Assembly: GCF_001577835.2 (NCBI RefSeq)
Contig: NC_029532.1
Coordinates: 3,968,001 to 4,032,000, forward strand
Length of the DNA stretch: 64,000 nt
Reading direction: 5' to 3'
From: Coturnix japonica
Lineage: Eukaryota > Chordata > Aves > Galliformes > Phasianidae
The notes beneath the pieces were generated by a model. That model had not been told where the DNA came from, did not search any database, and worked only from the letters and a program-made list of their open reading frames with translations. Each line of letters starts with the position of its first letter. Within the stretch, counting starts at the first letter, position 1. A program made the position numbers and the translations under genes. Shown one piece after another: positions 48,622-64,000 of this stretch.

Positions 48622-50450
48622 GCCCCTGAAAGAAGGGGAGGAACCTCTGACCAACAAGAAGGAAACACAAGGCCATTCCAGTCCCCTTTATCCCAGATCC
48701 TCCCCTTCCTCCTCTCCAGTCACTATCAAACTAGCCAAGGAGTCCCTGAACAATCATGACTCTGAGGCTGCTTCTTGCCTCAGGATGTGGAAAGCTTGGG
48801 ATCAGGATGAGGATCAAGACAGGTTTAGATGGCTCCTGAGCAAGGACCAGTGGGAGTAAGAGGTGTTGCTGCTGTTTTGGACGGGAAACGGAGTGAAGTG
48901 GGTGGTGCTGGTGAAACCTCTGAATGGAGGAGAAAAGGAAACGTGGGGGTTGCTGCCTTACTTCAAATGGGGATTATAGTGTCAGGGAATGAGTGTCCTG
49001 CAAGCAATGATCAAGAGTCTAGGAAACTTCCTGTACCTCCATGTCTGTGACACCTGCCACTAATCCCCTCCAATTAGGCAGTTCAGTAAGTGAGGCCCCA
49101 CAGACTGGTTGGGATAGGATACAGAGAGTTGATTCTTTTACCTAGATGCTGGCACTGGGATTTTGGGGGGTGAATTTATCTCAGCCATCAATTTGGATGC
49201 AGGATTGTGTTTGGTTACTAATTGTCGTTTCCCCCTTATGTTTGACACCCTGTTGTCTTCCCCTGGGAAGGAGTTCTCCCCCCAGAACTCCATCTGTGCA
49301 TTAGAGATTGCAATTTTTTTGGCAGTTTCAAGTCACTCGTACTGACGAGTTAATCACATAGCATCCTTTTCTCCAGTGGATGCTTTGGAGGCCCAAACTG
49401 AAATAATTCCAGGCATGTAGCCTATTCCGAAATGGTTAGAATACAAATTATCTGGATAATATGAAAGATCTGGATTGAAAGCAATCTCATCTGTTCTCCC
49501 GGAAGCACTGAGTAGCTTCGTGATCTTGGCTTTTAAAGTTTTTAAGCTGCTTTTACGTGACAGAGTATCAGGAACTTAACAAATGCAAACATAAAACCAG
49601 TGTGTCAAGGCATCCCCTGGGGTTAGCAGTGATAATAGAAAAGAGGAATAACTCAGTTTTCCTCTGCCCCTGCCCATTCAGCTGTTAGATTTGTTGCCAA
49701 TTTTTTTTTTTTTAAGAACAAAAACTTCAGATCTGCTTAATTTTTTTTTGTTGTCTTTCACCCTTCAGCAGCTGTCAGTTCCTGTTAACCTCTTGTGTTA
49801 AGCAAGAGGCTAACGCTGGTTGAACTTAATACTGGAAAAGTAACCTGTCCTATTCTTCCCTGTTTTATTCCCCCATTGTTAAGGAGCAGTATGAGAATCC
49901 TCTGAGGTCTGATTTCCAGATCCCTTGAACAGAGCAATCTTTATTGAAACAAGTCTGACCTGTTTGGTGTTGTTTGACAAAACCCTGCACAGGGTAGATA
50001 ACCTGTGATAGCTGCTGCTACTCATGTCTGGAGGTGGAGTGGTTAAGGTGTGTCTCCAGCACACCCTGGGTCTGCCCTTTTCCATCAGAAGGAATAGGAG
50101 GCTCGTGGACTGCAGGTCCTGGTTGCAATACTCCGCATCAAGCCAACAGGTCGTCTCCGAGGTGGAGTGCTGCAAACAGGCACGGAATGTTTGGAGGCTT
50201 CCTGTGTGCACAAAGGGAGGAAGCTGCAGCCATCTCTGAAGCAGTTCCCGACAAACTGCCAGTGGGAGTGCTGGCTTAGCAAAGCCTGATGATCCCTTGG
50301 ATGTTGGTGCAATAGGGCGCCATGGTTTTCCTCATGAGATGTAAGATATGATATATAGACACTAAACATACTGAAACCATGAACAATGTTAACTGGGCTC
50401 TGGATTTGTTGATGTTCAGATGCTTAAATAAAGCTGTATTAAAATCTAGG
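48622..50450 (+). other. LRRC8A: LRRC8A 3' UTR
   Basis: About 1.8 kb from the stop to just after AATAAA at 50427-50432. It includes T-rich runs near 49702-49750. No other gene is seen inside. Confidence 0.65.
50427..50432 (+). promoter_or_regulatory. LRRC8A: LRRC8A poly(A) signal AATAAA
   Basis: First canonical plus-strand hexamer after the LRRC8A stop, followed by T- and GT-containing sequence. Confidence 0.7.
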
Positions 50451-52689
50451 AAATCTGTTTATAAAACTGTTTTTAAGGAAGATGTAAATTCTGCCTCCCT
50501 TAGTTCACTGTTAAGCTTTAAACAGCCCAGAGGAATAATATAATTTTCTTTATCTGGAAGGTAAGGCACTGTTCCTAACAGGGTTAGTGTTCAAATTATG
50601 TTAGAGTTGGAGCCACTGCCAAATTGATGGGAAACAATATTATTCCAAAATGCCTGCATCACAGCAAGCACTGTTGCTCAAAGTGTTGGTGCTGCTGCAT
50701 TTTGGATTGCATTCGTGTACACAAGCATTTTGAATTGGTGGGGCAGGAACTGCAAGGTGGACTTAGCACAGCTTGGGTAAGGCAGGAATGGCTTTAGGCT
50801 TAGCTACAGCAGTACTGTTTTCCAGGCACTTTCTCATAGGGGCTGTTTGGATGGTGAAGGAAACCTTATTTTCTTCCTTATTCTGTGCCAAAAGATTGTG
50901 CTGGAGTGTAATGGCAATTGGATGGAGAGGCTTGAGGTCTGTGTTGTATTCAAGGCCACTGGGTAGTCTGATTACAACATGTGTAAAGGCTAGACAGGGC
51001 TGAAAGGCAATGTACCTCATAGGATTTTAACCTAGCTTACAGGGACAGTTTTCTCCTGTGTGTCTAGGTCATTGTAGATGAATGCATAAACTCTTGATTC
51101 TACATATGTCACATATACAAACTAAGCTTTGTGCAGCTAGGCCAGAAGTTTCTATAAGCAAGCAGCTCCTGCTTTTATGCTGTAGTGCTTCTAGAAGCTT
51201 GCCCATCTCTTGAGCTCTGCAGTGTATCTCAGTGCCGAATCCATAGGAGAAATGGACAATAGGCTATTCTGCTACAAGTGAGCCTCTGACTTCTTATCAA
51301 ATGACAGCTCTACTTCTGCTGCTTGCTGAGTAGGAACTGCCCTATGCCTGAGATCTACAAAGCAATTTTAAGACAGGCCAGTATTGATCGTGCATGGAAA
51401 CACTAGCTTTATGCTCCTTTTTCAATATTCAAAGCTCAGTTTTTCAGTCGTGGCTGTTAGGGCTTGAGATATCTCAATGCTGCCACTCAGAAAGCTAAGT
51501 AGTCTGATAGCTTCTTGTACCAGAAACACAGGTGGCACAAGAATACATTGCCATTCTGGAAGACAGCAATATTTACCTGCTCCTGACACATGCTTCTTGG
51601 TCTTCCATGAAAGATATAGTGATTTCATAGCATTGGTTTATATGATGAAATGGAGGAAGCTTTAAAACATGAAGGGTAGGATCTGAAACGGGAGGTCCTG
51701 AATACGTTTACGACTCAGACCTCCTGTAAAGCTCAACCCACAGCAAAGTGATTCACTCCACTTCCCATACCTGCCTGGATTGCTCAGTCTGAGGGATGAG
51801 CTTACATCAATAATCCTTCCTCGTTTCTAAGTGTTCAGTCAGTATATACTGTGTTTTTCCTTCAATCTCTGTCAAACTGAATCTGTGCTTTTTCTGACAT
51901 AGATCTGTATGTTCAGGAAGAAAAGCTCTCACCGTAAGCAGACAATCAGCAGGTCAGTGTCTTGTTATCCTGGCCTGTCTTTTCAAAGCACTCTAGTTGG
52001 TAGCAAAACAGATTTATTAGCTGCTAAATCATAAAACAACTTGAATTAAAACTATTTCCTTAATAGCACTGCTGAGCTGAATGAATTCTTGGACCCCTTG
52101 TTGATCTTGAGCATGCTCCCCCCATGCTATGACCAGAGGTTAGTAAGACAGAATTCTATCTTTCACTCCAACTACCCCCAAAAATTAGTAAGTTACAGTG
52201 GATTATTTGAACCACCTGTAAGGTGGGTGCTACCAAACTCATTAAATGTGTTAAAACTTGCTGTATCTCCGAAACTATGCACTGGAATGTTAGATGAAGT
52301 TTCTCTTCCGGGTTGTTTTCTGACTTCATGTTTTGGTCCGTAGTGAACTCAGCAGTGGGAATGAATTCACTCCATCAGTCTGAATGGTGAAATGTAAGCC
52401 CAATACAAGCTGTTACAGGTATCAATTGTGATGTGCTGTTCTTTGGTATTAATTGTCACTTCTTGAATGTCCTACCTCATTTTTTATTTCTCTTATTACC
52501 ATTTCTACACTCCACTTAGCTAATTTCATTTTAATTAAAGCAAACGCTTGGTGTCGTTACCATAAATAGTATTAAGTGGCTTTCTGTTGCTGAACCACCC
52601 CAAGGTCCTCTTCTTCTTGTATGAATGTCAGATCAATGACACATCCTTTACAGGAGATGATACGTATGGGGGAAAAACTCTTATTGGTT

Positions 52690-52996
52690 TCAGAGTCACA
52701 GGACTGTAGGAGCTGGAAGGGGTCTCTAGAGATCATCTAATCCAACCACCCTGCAAAGCTCAGCCTTTCTTCATACAGGAGATGCTCCCGTCCCTGCACC
52801 ATCTTTGTGGCCCAGTGCTGGACCCTCTCCAGGAGATCCCTGCCTCTTTTGTACAGGGGAGCCCAGAATTGGACACAGTGCTCCAGGTGAGGCCTCACGA
52901 GGGCAGAGCAGAGGGGGAGGATCACCTGCCTTGACGTGCTGGCCACGCTCTTTTTAATGCACCCCAGGATGCCATTTAACAGCTGTGACATCATTT
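52690..52996 (-). mobile_element. CR1 LINE fragment with reverse-transcriptase C-terminus
   Basis: On the minus strand a frame reads [20 protein letters not shown], then [20 protein letters not shown], then [19 protein letters not shown], the C-terminal end of CR1 ORF2. The CR1 3' end wording (plus strand GGTCTCTAGAGATCATC then TAATCCAACC) lies at the left. The copy is 5' truncated and cannot move by itself. Confidence 0.92.
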
Positions 52997-54057
52997 CCCT
53001 TTTTCCACTTCAGAAAGAGGCTCCCATGATTTGATTCCTGGTTGGTTTATTTTCAGTCCTTCAGAGGAACAACATTTTTTTCCTTGATATAGCTGTGCCT
53101 TTAGAGGCACATTAAGGTGAGCTCTCTACTGAGGTGTTGTTCCTTGTAGTGCTCCTGCATTTATCTCTGCCTGAAGCCAGCTGTTCCCTCTGGCTCTTCT
53201 TTTGTTTGAGGGCATGGGGAAATTTCTTAACTATTGGTTAACTTCTCTCACTGCAGACCAACATTGTTGTACCATAAGTGGTAGCATCGTCTGCTTTGGA
53301 ATGTTACCCTCAATAAGGCTGTGTGAATGATAAATGGGAAAACTATCATTTAGGTTTCATTTGGATTTATTTTCTTTTTCCTTGCATTGCATTTAAAAAT
53401 GATTTATTCTTTTTACTGCTTACCATGCGTTCAGTGGTCTTAATAAAAACGTGCCAAAACGTGTTCCTGTCCTATCTGCATTGTAACAGTGCATGAGGCA
53501 GAACTGGACACTATCAGACTTGAACCTTTTCCTTGCCATCCCTCCAGCTGCAGTGTTGGATTAATGTTAAACTCTGTAGGTAGCATTAAATCCTTTGGAA
53601 ATCTCATCTGAAATCCCTTTGTGAAAGTAACTGTGCTTGAAATGTTGGATCCCAGAAACGAAGGTGAACTCTGTGTGCGTTCACACAAAGACTTAATTGG
53701 GAATGTCTGGAAATACCCTTCCATTCTTTCCTATCTTTCCTTTAAAGGAAATTCATAGGACAATGGGGAGAATTTTTCCAGGCTAAACTTAATGACAAGG
53801 GGGCTAACGGGCCTGAGTCATCTATAGCTGACAGATGCATCCATTTAAGTAAGGCACTACTCCCAGCTTAGAAACAGCTTGCTCCCATTCTGTAGATGCA
53901 CTCGCAGGGCTGTGGTTTGGCATATGCAGGACCTGTGCTTGGTGTAACATTGGCTCTGTATGTGGGATTGCAGCTGATGAGCAGCAGCTCCCCAGTAAGC
54001 ACCGAAGGCTGCTATTGTTGTCCTCTGAGAGATGTATAAGACCGGACACTTGAACAG

Positions 54058-54063
54058 AATAAA
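54058..54063 (+). promoter_or_regulatory. Unassigned AATAAA hexamer
   Basis: Canonical signal about 3.6 kb beyond the LRRC8A poly(A) signal and 1.7 kb before PHYHD1. It could be a distal LRRC8A site or mean nothing. Confidence 0.2.
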
Positions 54064-55739
54064 AGTTGAACTTTTTAATTTGCCTTTTCCTTTTATGTCT
54101 GCTTTCTTTTAAGCTGTGTGTGAAGGTGCTTTGCCCCTGCCCACCTCACTCCTCAGAAGACAGATTTTCTGTGTAGCTCACTTAGTTCCAGTGCTGTACT
54201 ATGGGTCTGTACCATGGTGATGGAGCAGCCACAAGTGCATTTTTCCTCCAGAGCAGGAGAAAGTGTGAGCAATCTGCATGAGAGCTCTCAGAGAGGAAGG
54301 AAAAAGGGCTCATTTCCCAGTTTTGTCTGTGCCCTTTGTATTTCCTTGTTGAAACTTATGGGAAGAGAAGATATTTCTGAAGATTACGTCCTCCTTTCAC
54401 TTTCTGGGGGTGTTATGTGGGGTTGGTGGTTTTCCTCTTGCTGTCTCCCTAAGCCTCAATATAGGAGTGTGCCTGGAAGGGGGAAGGGCTGGGGGACTCC
54501 TGAGGCCAAACTGCTCCTGTGGTTGTCCCCTTGTTTGTGTGATTGCTTTGCTGTTGGGAATGCTTGTTTACAATGCAATCCATAAACATGGAAGCTGTGG
54601 TTTGCTGTTGTGCGTGTGAACTCGAGTGGCTTCTGAAGTCAGCACATGTGTGTAAGGTGGGGAGTGGAGAAGATGGCGTGATAAATTGCTGGGAAATAGA
54701 TGACTGGAAATGAGAAGTGATGGTAGGAATGACCTCAGTAACACAGGGGAGGGGAAGGGGAATGTATGTAAACAGTGTTTGTCTGGATTGCTGCTTCCTG
54801 AGCAGGGCTACCTCTGAGTTTGCACTCACAGTGAGGTGGCCTTACAGACAGCAGCTGTAGCAGGCTGCCTTTGTTGCCTTGTCTCCGTTTTGTTTTCCTA
54901 CTGATTACACAGCTTTCTTCAGAACAGTTCAGCTTCCTCATCTGGAGACGCTTCTTAAACAAGAAGGAGGAACTACATGATGGTTTTCTTTTGAGAGAGA
55001 TATAGATGGATAGATAGATATCTGCTCCCAGGTAACAGCAAAAGGACAAGAGGTGGTGGCCTCATGTTGTGCTGGGGGGGCTCAAGTTGTGTGTTAGGGA
55101 ACATTCCTTCTTGGAAGGAGCGGTGCTGCACCAGAAAGAAGGGGGGTGAGGGATGGAGGGGATTTGAATGGGATTCCCTTACAAAATACAGAGTCTTTTT
55201 CCTGAACACCACCTACTTCAGATGGACTTTCAGTTGCTAACCAAGAGTGTTTAGAAACAACCCCTTTTCCAGCAGCAGCTGTGAATGAGACCAGCTGGTG
55301 ACTGAATTTGGCTGAACTGCAGCTGGAAGCCTTTCAGCTTTAGCACCCTTTGGTCTCATGTTTGTCACCTCCTGGTGGTTGGGCTCCTTACTGGCAGGGC
55401 AGGGTTCTCCAGCTGAGCAAAGGAAGCTCTGCAGGAGATTGAATGACTGCTTATACATTTGTTGCTCTGTTCGGTGCCCACTGAGACCTTTTCATCCAAC
55501 CTGAATCTTATTCTACCTCTTTCATTTGCTTCTGCATTTACCAGTTTTTAATCTGGGTTATTAAACTAGCCATTCCTCCCTGGAGCTAAGCAGCAAACTG
55601 CGATCACAAAGCACAGACTGGAGCAGAACGCTTCTGTACAGCAGCACCGAGAGCTGCAGCCGAGCTCCATCGCTGAGCACTGGGAGCTGCAGCCATGGAA
55701 GGGTCAGAGCAGGAGGCAGCTGTGCTGGCTGTGCTTGCA

Positions 55740-55811
55740 TTTGTCACATGCTGCCCAAGGGTCACGTGCTGAGGTGGCACAGCCGTGCACAGCCGGGCTG
55801 GTGGGACTGCG
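55740..55811 (+). promoter_or_regulatory. PHYHD1: Probable PHYHD1 promoter / 5' UTR with an E-box
   Basis: The sequence directly before the PHYHD1 ATG contains CACGTG at 55763-55768, a USF/TFEB-type E-box. No TATA box or strong GC island is evident. The transcription start cannot be placed by reading. Confidence 0.35.
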
Positions 55812-60989
<5,178 letters not shown>

Positions 60990-61418
60990 TGTTCACAATT
61001 GGCTTCTGGACTCAACTAGCTGGTTGGTGTTCCTGTGATTGCTTGTCTGTGTTCTCTTTAAATGCGGCTCACTAGATCAATGCTCAAGATAAAATTATCC
61101 CCTGAGAGCAAGCTCCCTTCATGCAGCTGAATCTGCCTGCCTTAGGTAGAAGCTTCTGCTGCAGAATGAGCCCTGCTATGAGGGTAGTAGCCCAGTCCTT
61201 TTGGTGAGGAAATTTCTTCTGTCTCTGCAGTAGGCCATTAAGGAGTGTTCCACCTTGACCATGGCAATGGTTGAGAAGTATTTCTTGTTGCAGAGCTGTA
61301 GCATTTGAAGTCAAGAGCTCATTTGGTGCTTGGTTCTGTTATTGGCAGTGCAGGTGAATGTGCGGTGTGAAGATGGCTGACTTTTAGCCTTGGGTCGCTG
61401 TCCTATTGTTTGGATAGT

Positions 61419-61424
61419 AATAAA
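61419..61424 (+). promoter_or_regulatory. PHYHD1: PHYHD1 poly(A) signal AATAAA
   Basis: Canonical hexamer 430 bases after the PHYHD1 stop. A second copy lies at 61599-61604 and could serve as an alternative site. Confidence 0.6.
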
Positions 61425-61604
61425 GACAATGCTACCATGGGCAAAAATGAATCTAAGGTCTCCTTTTATATAATTAATTACTCTTCTGGGTACTTCTTGC
61501 AAATTGCAGCTGCATGTTTGATCTCCAGGCCTGATTAAAAATATTACTGTTCTTAAAGATGTTGAAAATACGAGCATAACAACCCCCCCCTCATGAGAAA
61601 TAAA

Positions 61605-63331
61605 AGATCATAAGTCTTCATTTTAATCTCACCTCATTTCTTTGAGGCTGTCATGGTTTGACCCCCTCCCAACACGAGGGGCTGCAGCACAGCTCTGCGA
61701 TGACCCACTTGAGGTGTGTGCACCACCACGACTGCCCAAACCCCAACAAAACCCAACCACAGTGAAACCTTAGGAACGTTAAGTAACTCCAGTTGCATCA
61801 GGGGCAAGCTCACGCCTGCTGAGCTGAACAGAGCACGGGTAGCATTTCTTAAGGAACTGCAGTAGATGGTATCACTCCCAATGTACACAGGAGGTCGTAG
61901 ATTGGGATGAAGAAGTGGGAGAGTCTGTAGGAATGAAATGCTGTCGTGGATGTGATGTAATTGCTTTCAAGCAGAGTCACATAGCCTGGAGTTGTGTTTG
62001 TAGCAGCTCTGTGGCTGAGTAACAGAACCAGCTCAATCCAGCCAGCTTGGGAGCATCAGTCAGGATGGAGTGAGGCACTCCAGCTCCTCTGTAATACCCC
62101 ACACTTCTTAAAATTGTTAAATGGGCACTAAGTTTTATCTAGTTAGAATGAGACAGAAACAGAATGAACTTAACAATCTGGTTGTTCTCTGTTGAAGTAA
62201 ATCATTAGGGAAGCAAGGCTCCAATTAGTGACTCATTTCTCTCAAAAATATACTGCCTGTCTCTGGTGTTGGTCTGATCATCTCATTTGTGAAATAGTAG
62301 AATGAAATTTATGGTAAGAGGAGTTTTTATCCCTTTGGGCATTGCTTTGCAGTGCAGAATATGTTCAATATGGTGCAGAGCTCAGGCTGATACAGCGGGA
62401 ATGAGGCTGGTGAATGACAATAGCAGCAGCCTGGAGTTCAGCTCCTGCTCTGCTGTTTCTGGGCTGTGTCCCCCTGTACCTTTCCTAGGGTTTGTTTCAA
62501 AGCTGCAAGTGGGGATGGAGGGGAAAGTGACTTATTGTGGTTTTGTGCTGTTTTACAGTTTCAGAGATGAAGGCTTTGAGTTGTAGTGGAACTTTCTTTG
62601 TACCTTTCCATTATTAGAGTTAATCTTTTAGAGCAGTGCCTGCTGCTGAGCAATGATTCTGTCCTCTGCTTATATGCACCATTATCTGCAGCTTGCAAAA
62701 ACATCCAATTCACATGGATAAACAGAAGCAAGAAGCTGGACTGAAATTGCAGGTTTTGCAGTTCAATGTGAAGGAAATGCAGCCTAGAATGAATTGTTTT
62801 CTGCAAACAGCATCTGTCTGCAAACAAACCCTGAACAATTTTAGCATGTTGGGAAAGACAGGCTCAGGTGTGGAGCTGGGCCCAGGTGGGGGATGTTGGG
62901 CAATGCCACCTCCCTGCGGGTCCTGGCTTGTTCTTGGGACCTGATCTGTTGGCACAGAGCATCACTTCTGCTCCACCTGTGCTCCTAATGCACAGTCAGG
63001 ACTGCAGGGGAGAATTGTGTAAGGTGTCTGTGGTGGCACCTCACCATTCCCAAAGTGTGGTGCCTTTTTGGGGGGGATAAATTGTCAGGATGTAACTGCA
63101 TCCCTCAAACCAGGAGCCTGGAAAGCAAAGGTTCAGCTCAGGCAGTTCTTGGGGAAACGGAAGAGGCAGAGAGAGCACTTACTGTGTTCTGTCCTAATGG
63201 GCACTTGGCAATAAGGGATTATCAGTGCAGAAGGGTTTAATAGATTCTCCCCAGTGATTTTCTTTTTGTGCTGACAAAAGTCACCTTGTGCTCTCTTAAA
63301 AAACTACAGAAAAAGAGACTGAAACAAAACT
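61605..63331. other. Intergenic region between PHYHD1 and DOLK
   Basis: The two genes converge here. I see no exon, RNA gene or clear repeat; open frames are short. A run of C lies at 61582-61590, just left of this stretch. Confidence 0.5.
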
Positions 63332-63337
63332 TTTATT
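63332..63337 (-). promoter_or_regulatory. DOLK: DOLK poly(A) signal (AATAAA on minus strand)
   Basis: TTTATT on the plus strand, 141 bases after the DOLK stop codon in gene sense. Confidence 0.6.
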
Positions 63338-63477
63338 TTAAATAGAATTATTTCTCATTTGTTTTTAAACAAAAGAAAAAACAGTGCTTGGATCATCTTG
63401 CATCTGTGGTTGATGTGCATATATTCTGTTGCTGCTTTGCTCTAGAAATGGAGAAACCTCTATTCTTGGAAGTGCTT

Positions 63478-64000
63478 CTAAACCATGAACATGATCTGGA
63501 GGTAGAGAGGTAACAGCAAATTATCGATTTGGGTTGTATAAGCTTCCAAAAGTGAAACTAAGCTCACAGACACCAGAATCCAGGCATAGCTGGAGTTCAG
63601 GTTGACATTGCTGTCAAAGATCAGAATAAAAATTGCTGTCATTGTCCCTTCAAAGGTCTTCTTTGTGCCCGGCCATTTGATCTCCCCCATGGTACTGCCA
63701 AAAACAGAGGCCATGGTGTCTCCTACCCCTACCGCCAGCACCCCAGCATAGGGCACCAATGCTCCTGCCCCAGACAAAGCACCTTTAGGGGCACAAGATC
63801 TGGGGAACAACCACACTGGGAGGGACATGCCAAGAAGAAGATAAATGTGAGTCAAAATTAGAGGCCCACTGTCTCTTTCATCCAAGAAGAGAGACAGCAA
63901 ATACCGAAGAGTTTGGCCAAACGGTTTGATCCTGAAGTACCGAATATACTCTAAGAATATGAACACTGCCAGACACAGGACTGCAGCAACATGGAGAAGC
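63478..64000 (-). CDS. DOLK: DOLK, dolichol kinase (C-terminal part; N-terminal part off the right edge)
   Basis: Dolichol kinase uses CTP to phosphorylate dolichol in the ER membrane, the last step of dolichyl phosphate supply for N-glycosylation, O-mannosylation and GPI anchors. The open frame runs from the right edge to the stop at 63478 and gives about 173 C-terminal residues of a protein of about 540. It contains the CTP-binding loop [20 protein letters not shown] followed by [10 protein letters not shown], several hydrophobic membrane segments, and the conserved end [19 protein letters not shown]. There is no intron in the visible part, consistent with the single-exon mammalian gene. 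The frame is already open at position 64000, so no start is assigned. The gene is convergent with PHYHD1. Confidence 0.97.
   Translation of the reverse strand, partial: LLHVAAVLCLAVFIFLEYIRYFRIKPFGQTLRYLLSLFLDERDSGPLILTHIYLLLGMSLPVWLFPRSCAPKGALSGAGALVPYAGVLAVGVGDTMASVFGSTMGEIKWPGTKKTFEGTMTAIFILIFDSNVNLNSSYAWILVSVSLVSLLEAYTTQIDNLLLPLYLQIMFMV

Larger units (their letters stand above)
50451..55700. other. Intergenic region between LRRC8A and PHYHD1
   Basis: About 5.2 kb without a gene I can support. It holds a CR1 fragment (52690-52996), an unassigned AATAAA at 54058-54063 and a short GATA-type repeat near 55000-55020. Open frames are short and unlike known families. Confidence 0.5.

Noticed and set aside
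61648-61780. Stretch beginning CTGTCATGGTTTGACCCC, resembling the edge of an avian endogenous retrovirus LTR
   Set aside because: Only the first bases look familiar. No paired repeat, target-site duplication or internal region is visible, so I do not call an element.

Overview
This is vertebrate nuclear DNA, almost certainly from a galliform bird (chicken or a close relative). Coding sequence is split into short exons with GT/AG borders, the interspersed repeats I recognise are CR1 LINE pieces of the bird type, introns are short, and GC-rich promoter islands recur. The gene order ZER1-TBC1D13-ENDOG-SPOUT1-KYAT1-LRRC8A-PHYHD1-DOLK matches human 9q34.11, which in chicken corresponds to microchromosome 17 (recalled, not searched). 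Assignments come from comparing translated exons with family sequences I know; exon borders were placed by eye and checked for reading phase.

Layout. 1-10.3 kb: ZER1 on the minus strand (ten coding exons; the 3' part lies off the left edge). 10.2-10.7 kb: GC-rich divergent promoter. 10.7-20.6 kb: TBC1D13 on the plus strand (12 coding exons, long 3' UTR). 20.85-22.6 kb: ENDOG on the plus strand, starting about 240 bases after the TBC1D13 poly(A) signal. 23.6-27.3 kb: SPOUT1 on the minus strand, tail-to-tail with ENDOG. 28.2-32.5 kb: KYAT1 on the minus strand, with 5' leader sequence probably reaching the island at 36.2 kb. 36.0-36.5 kb: YY1-motif-rich island, probably shared by KYAT1 and LRRC8A. 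36.2-50.45 kb: LRRC8A on the plus strand (two coding exons after 5' UTR exons). 50.5-55.7 kb: intergenic, with a CR1 piece. 55.8-61.4 kb: PHYHD1 on the plus strand (11 coding exons). 63.3-64.0 kb: C-terminal part of DOLK on the minus strand, running off the right edge.

The genes are not a pathway. They are housekeeping genes with separate jobs: N-degron ubiquitin ligase receptor (ZER1), Rab GTPase-activating protein (TBC1D13), mitochondrial nuclease (ENDOG), SPOUT-fold RNA methyltransferase (SPOUT1), PLP-dependent kynurenine transaminase / cysteine S-conjugate beta-lyase (KYAT1), volume-regulated anion channel subunit (LRRC8A), Fe(II)/2-oxoglutarate dioxygenase (PHYHD1) and dolichol kinase (DOLK). 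What links them is packing: two divergent promoters, a convergent pair, and tandem neighbours a few hundred bases apart.

I found no convincing new biological system. The points most worth a second look are regulatory or splice-level: a G-rich tandem repeat filling the ENDOG promoter, a TISU-like start in SPOUT1, a YY1 cluster at KYAT1/LRRC8A, a uORF in the LRRC8A leader, two possible C-termini for PHYHD1, and an exon-like duplicate in ZER1.
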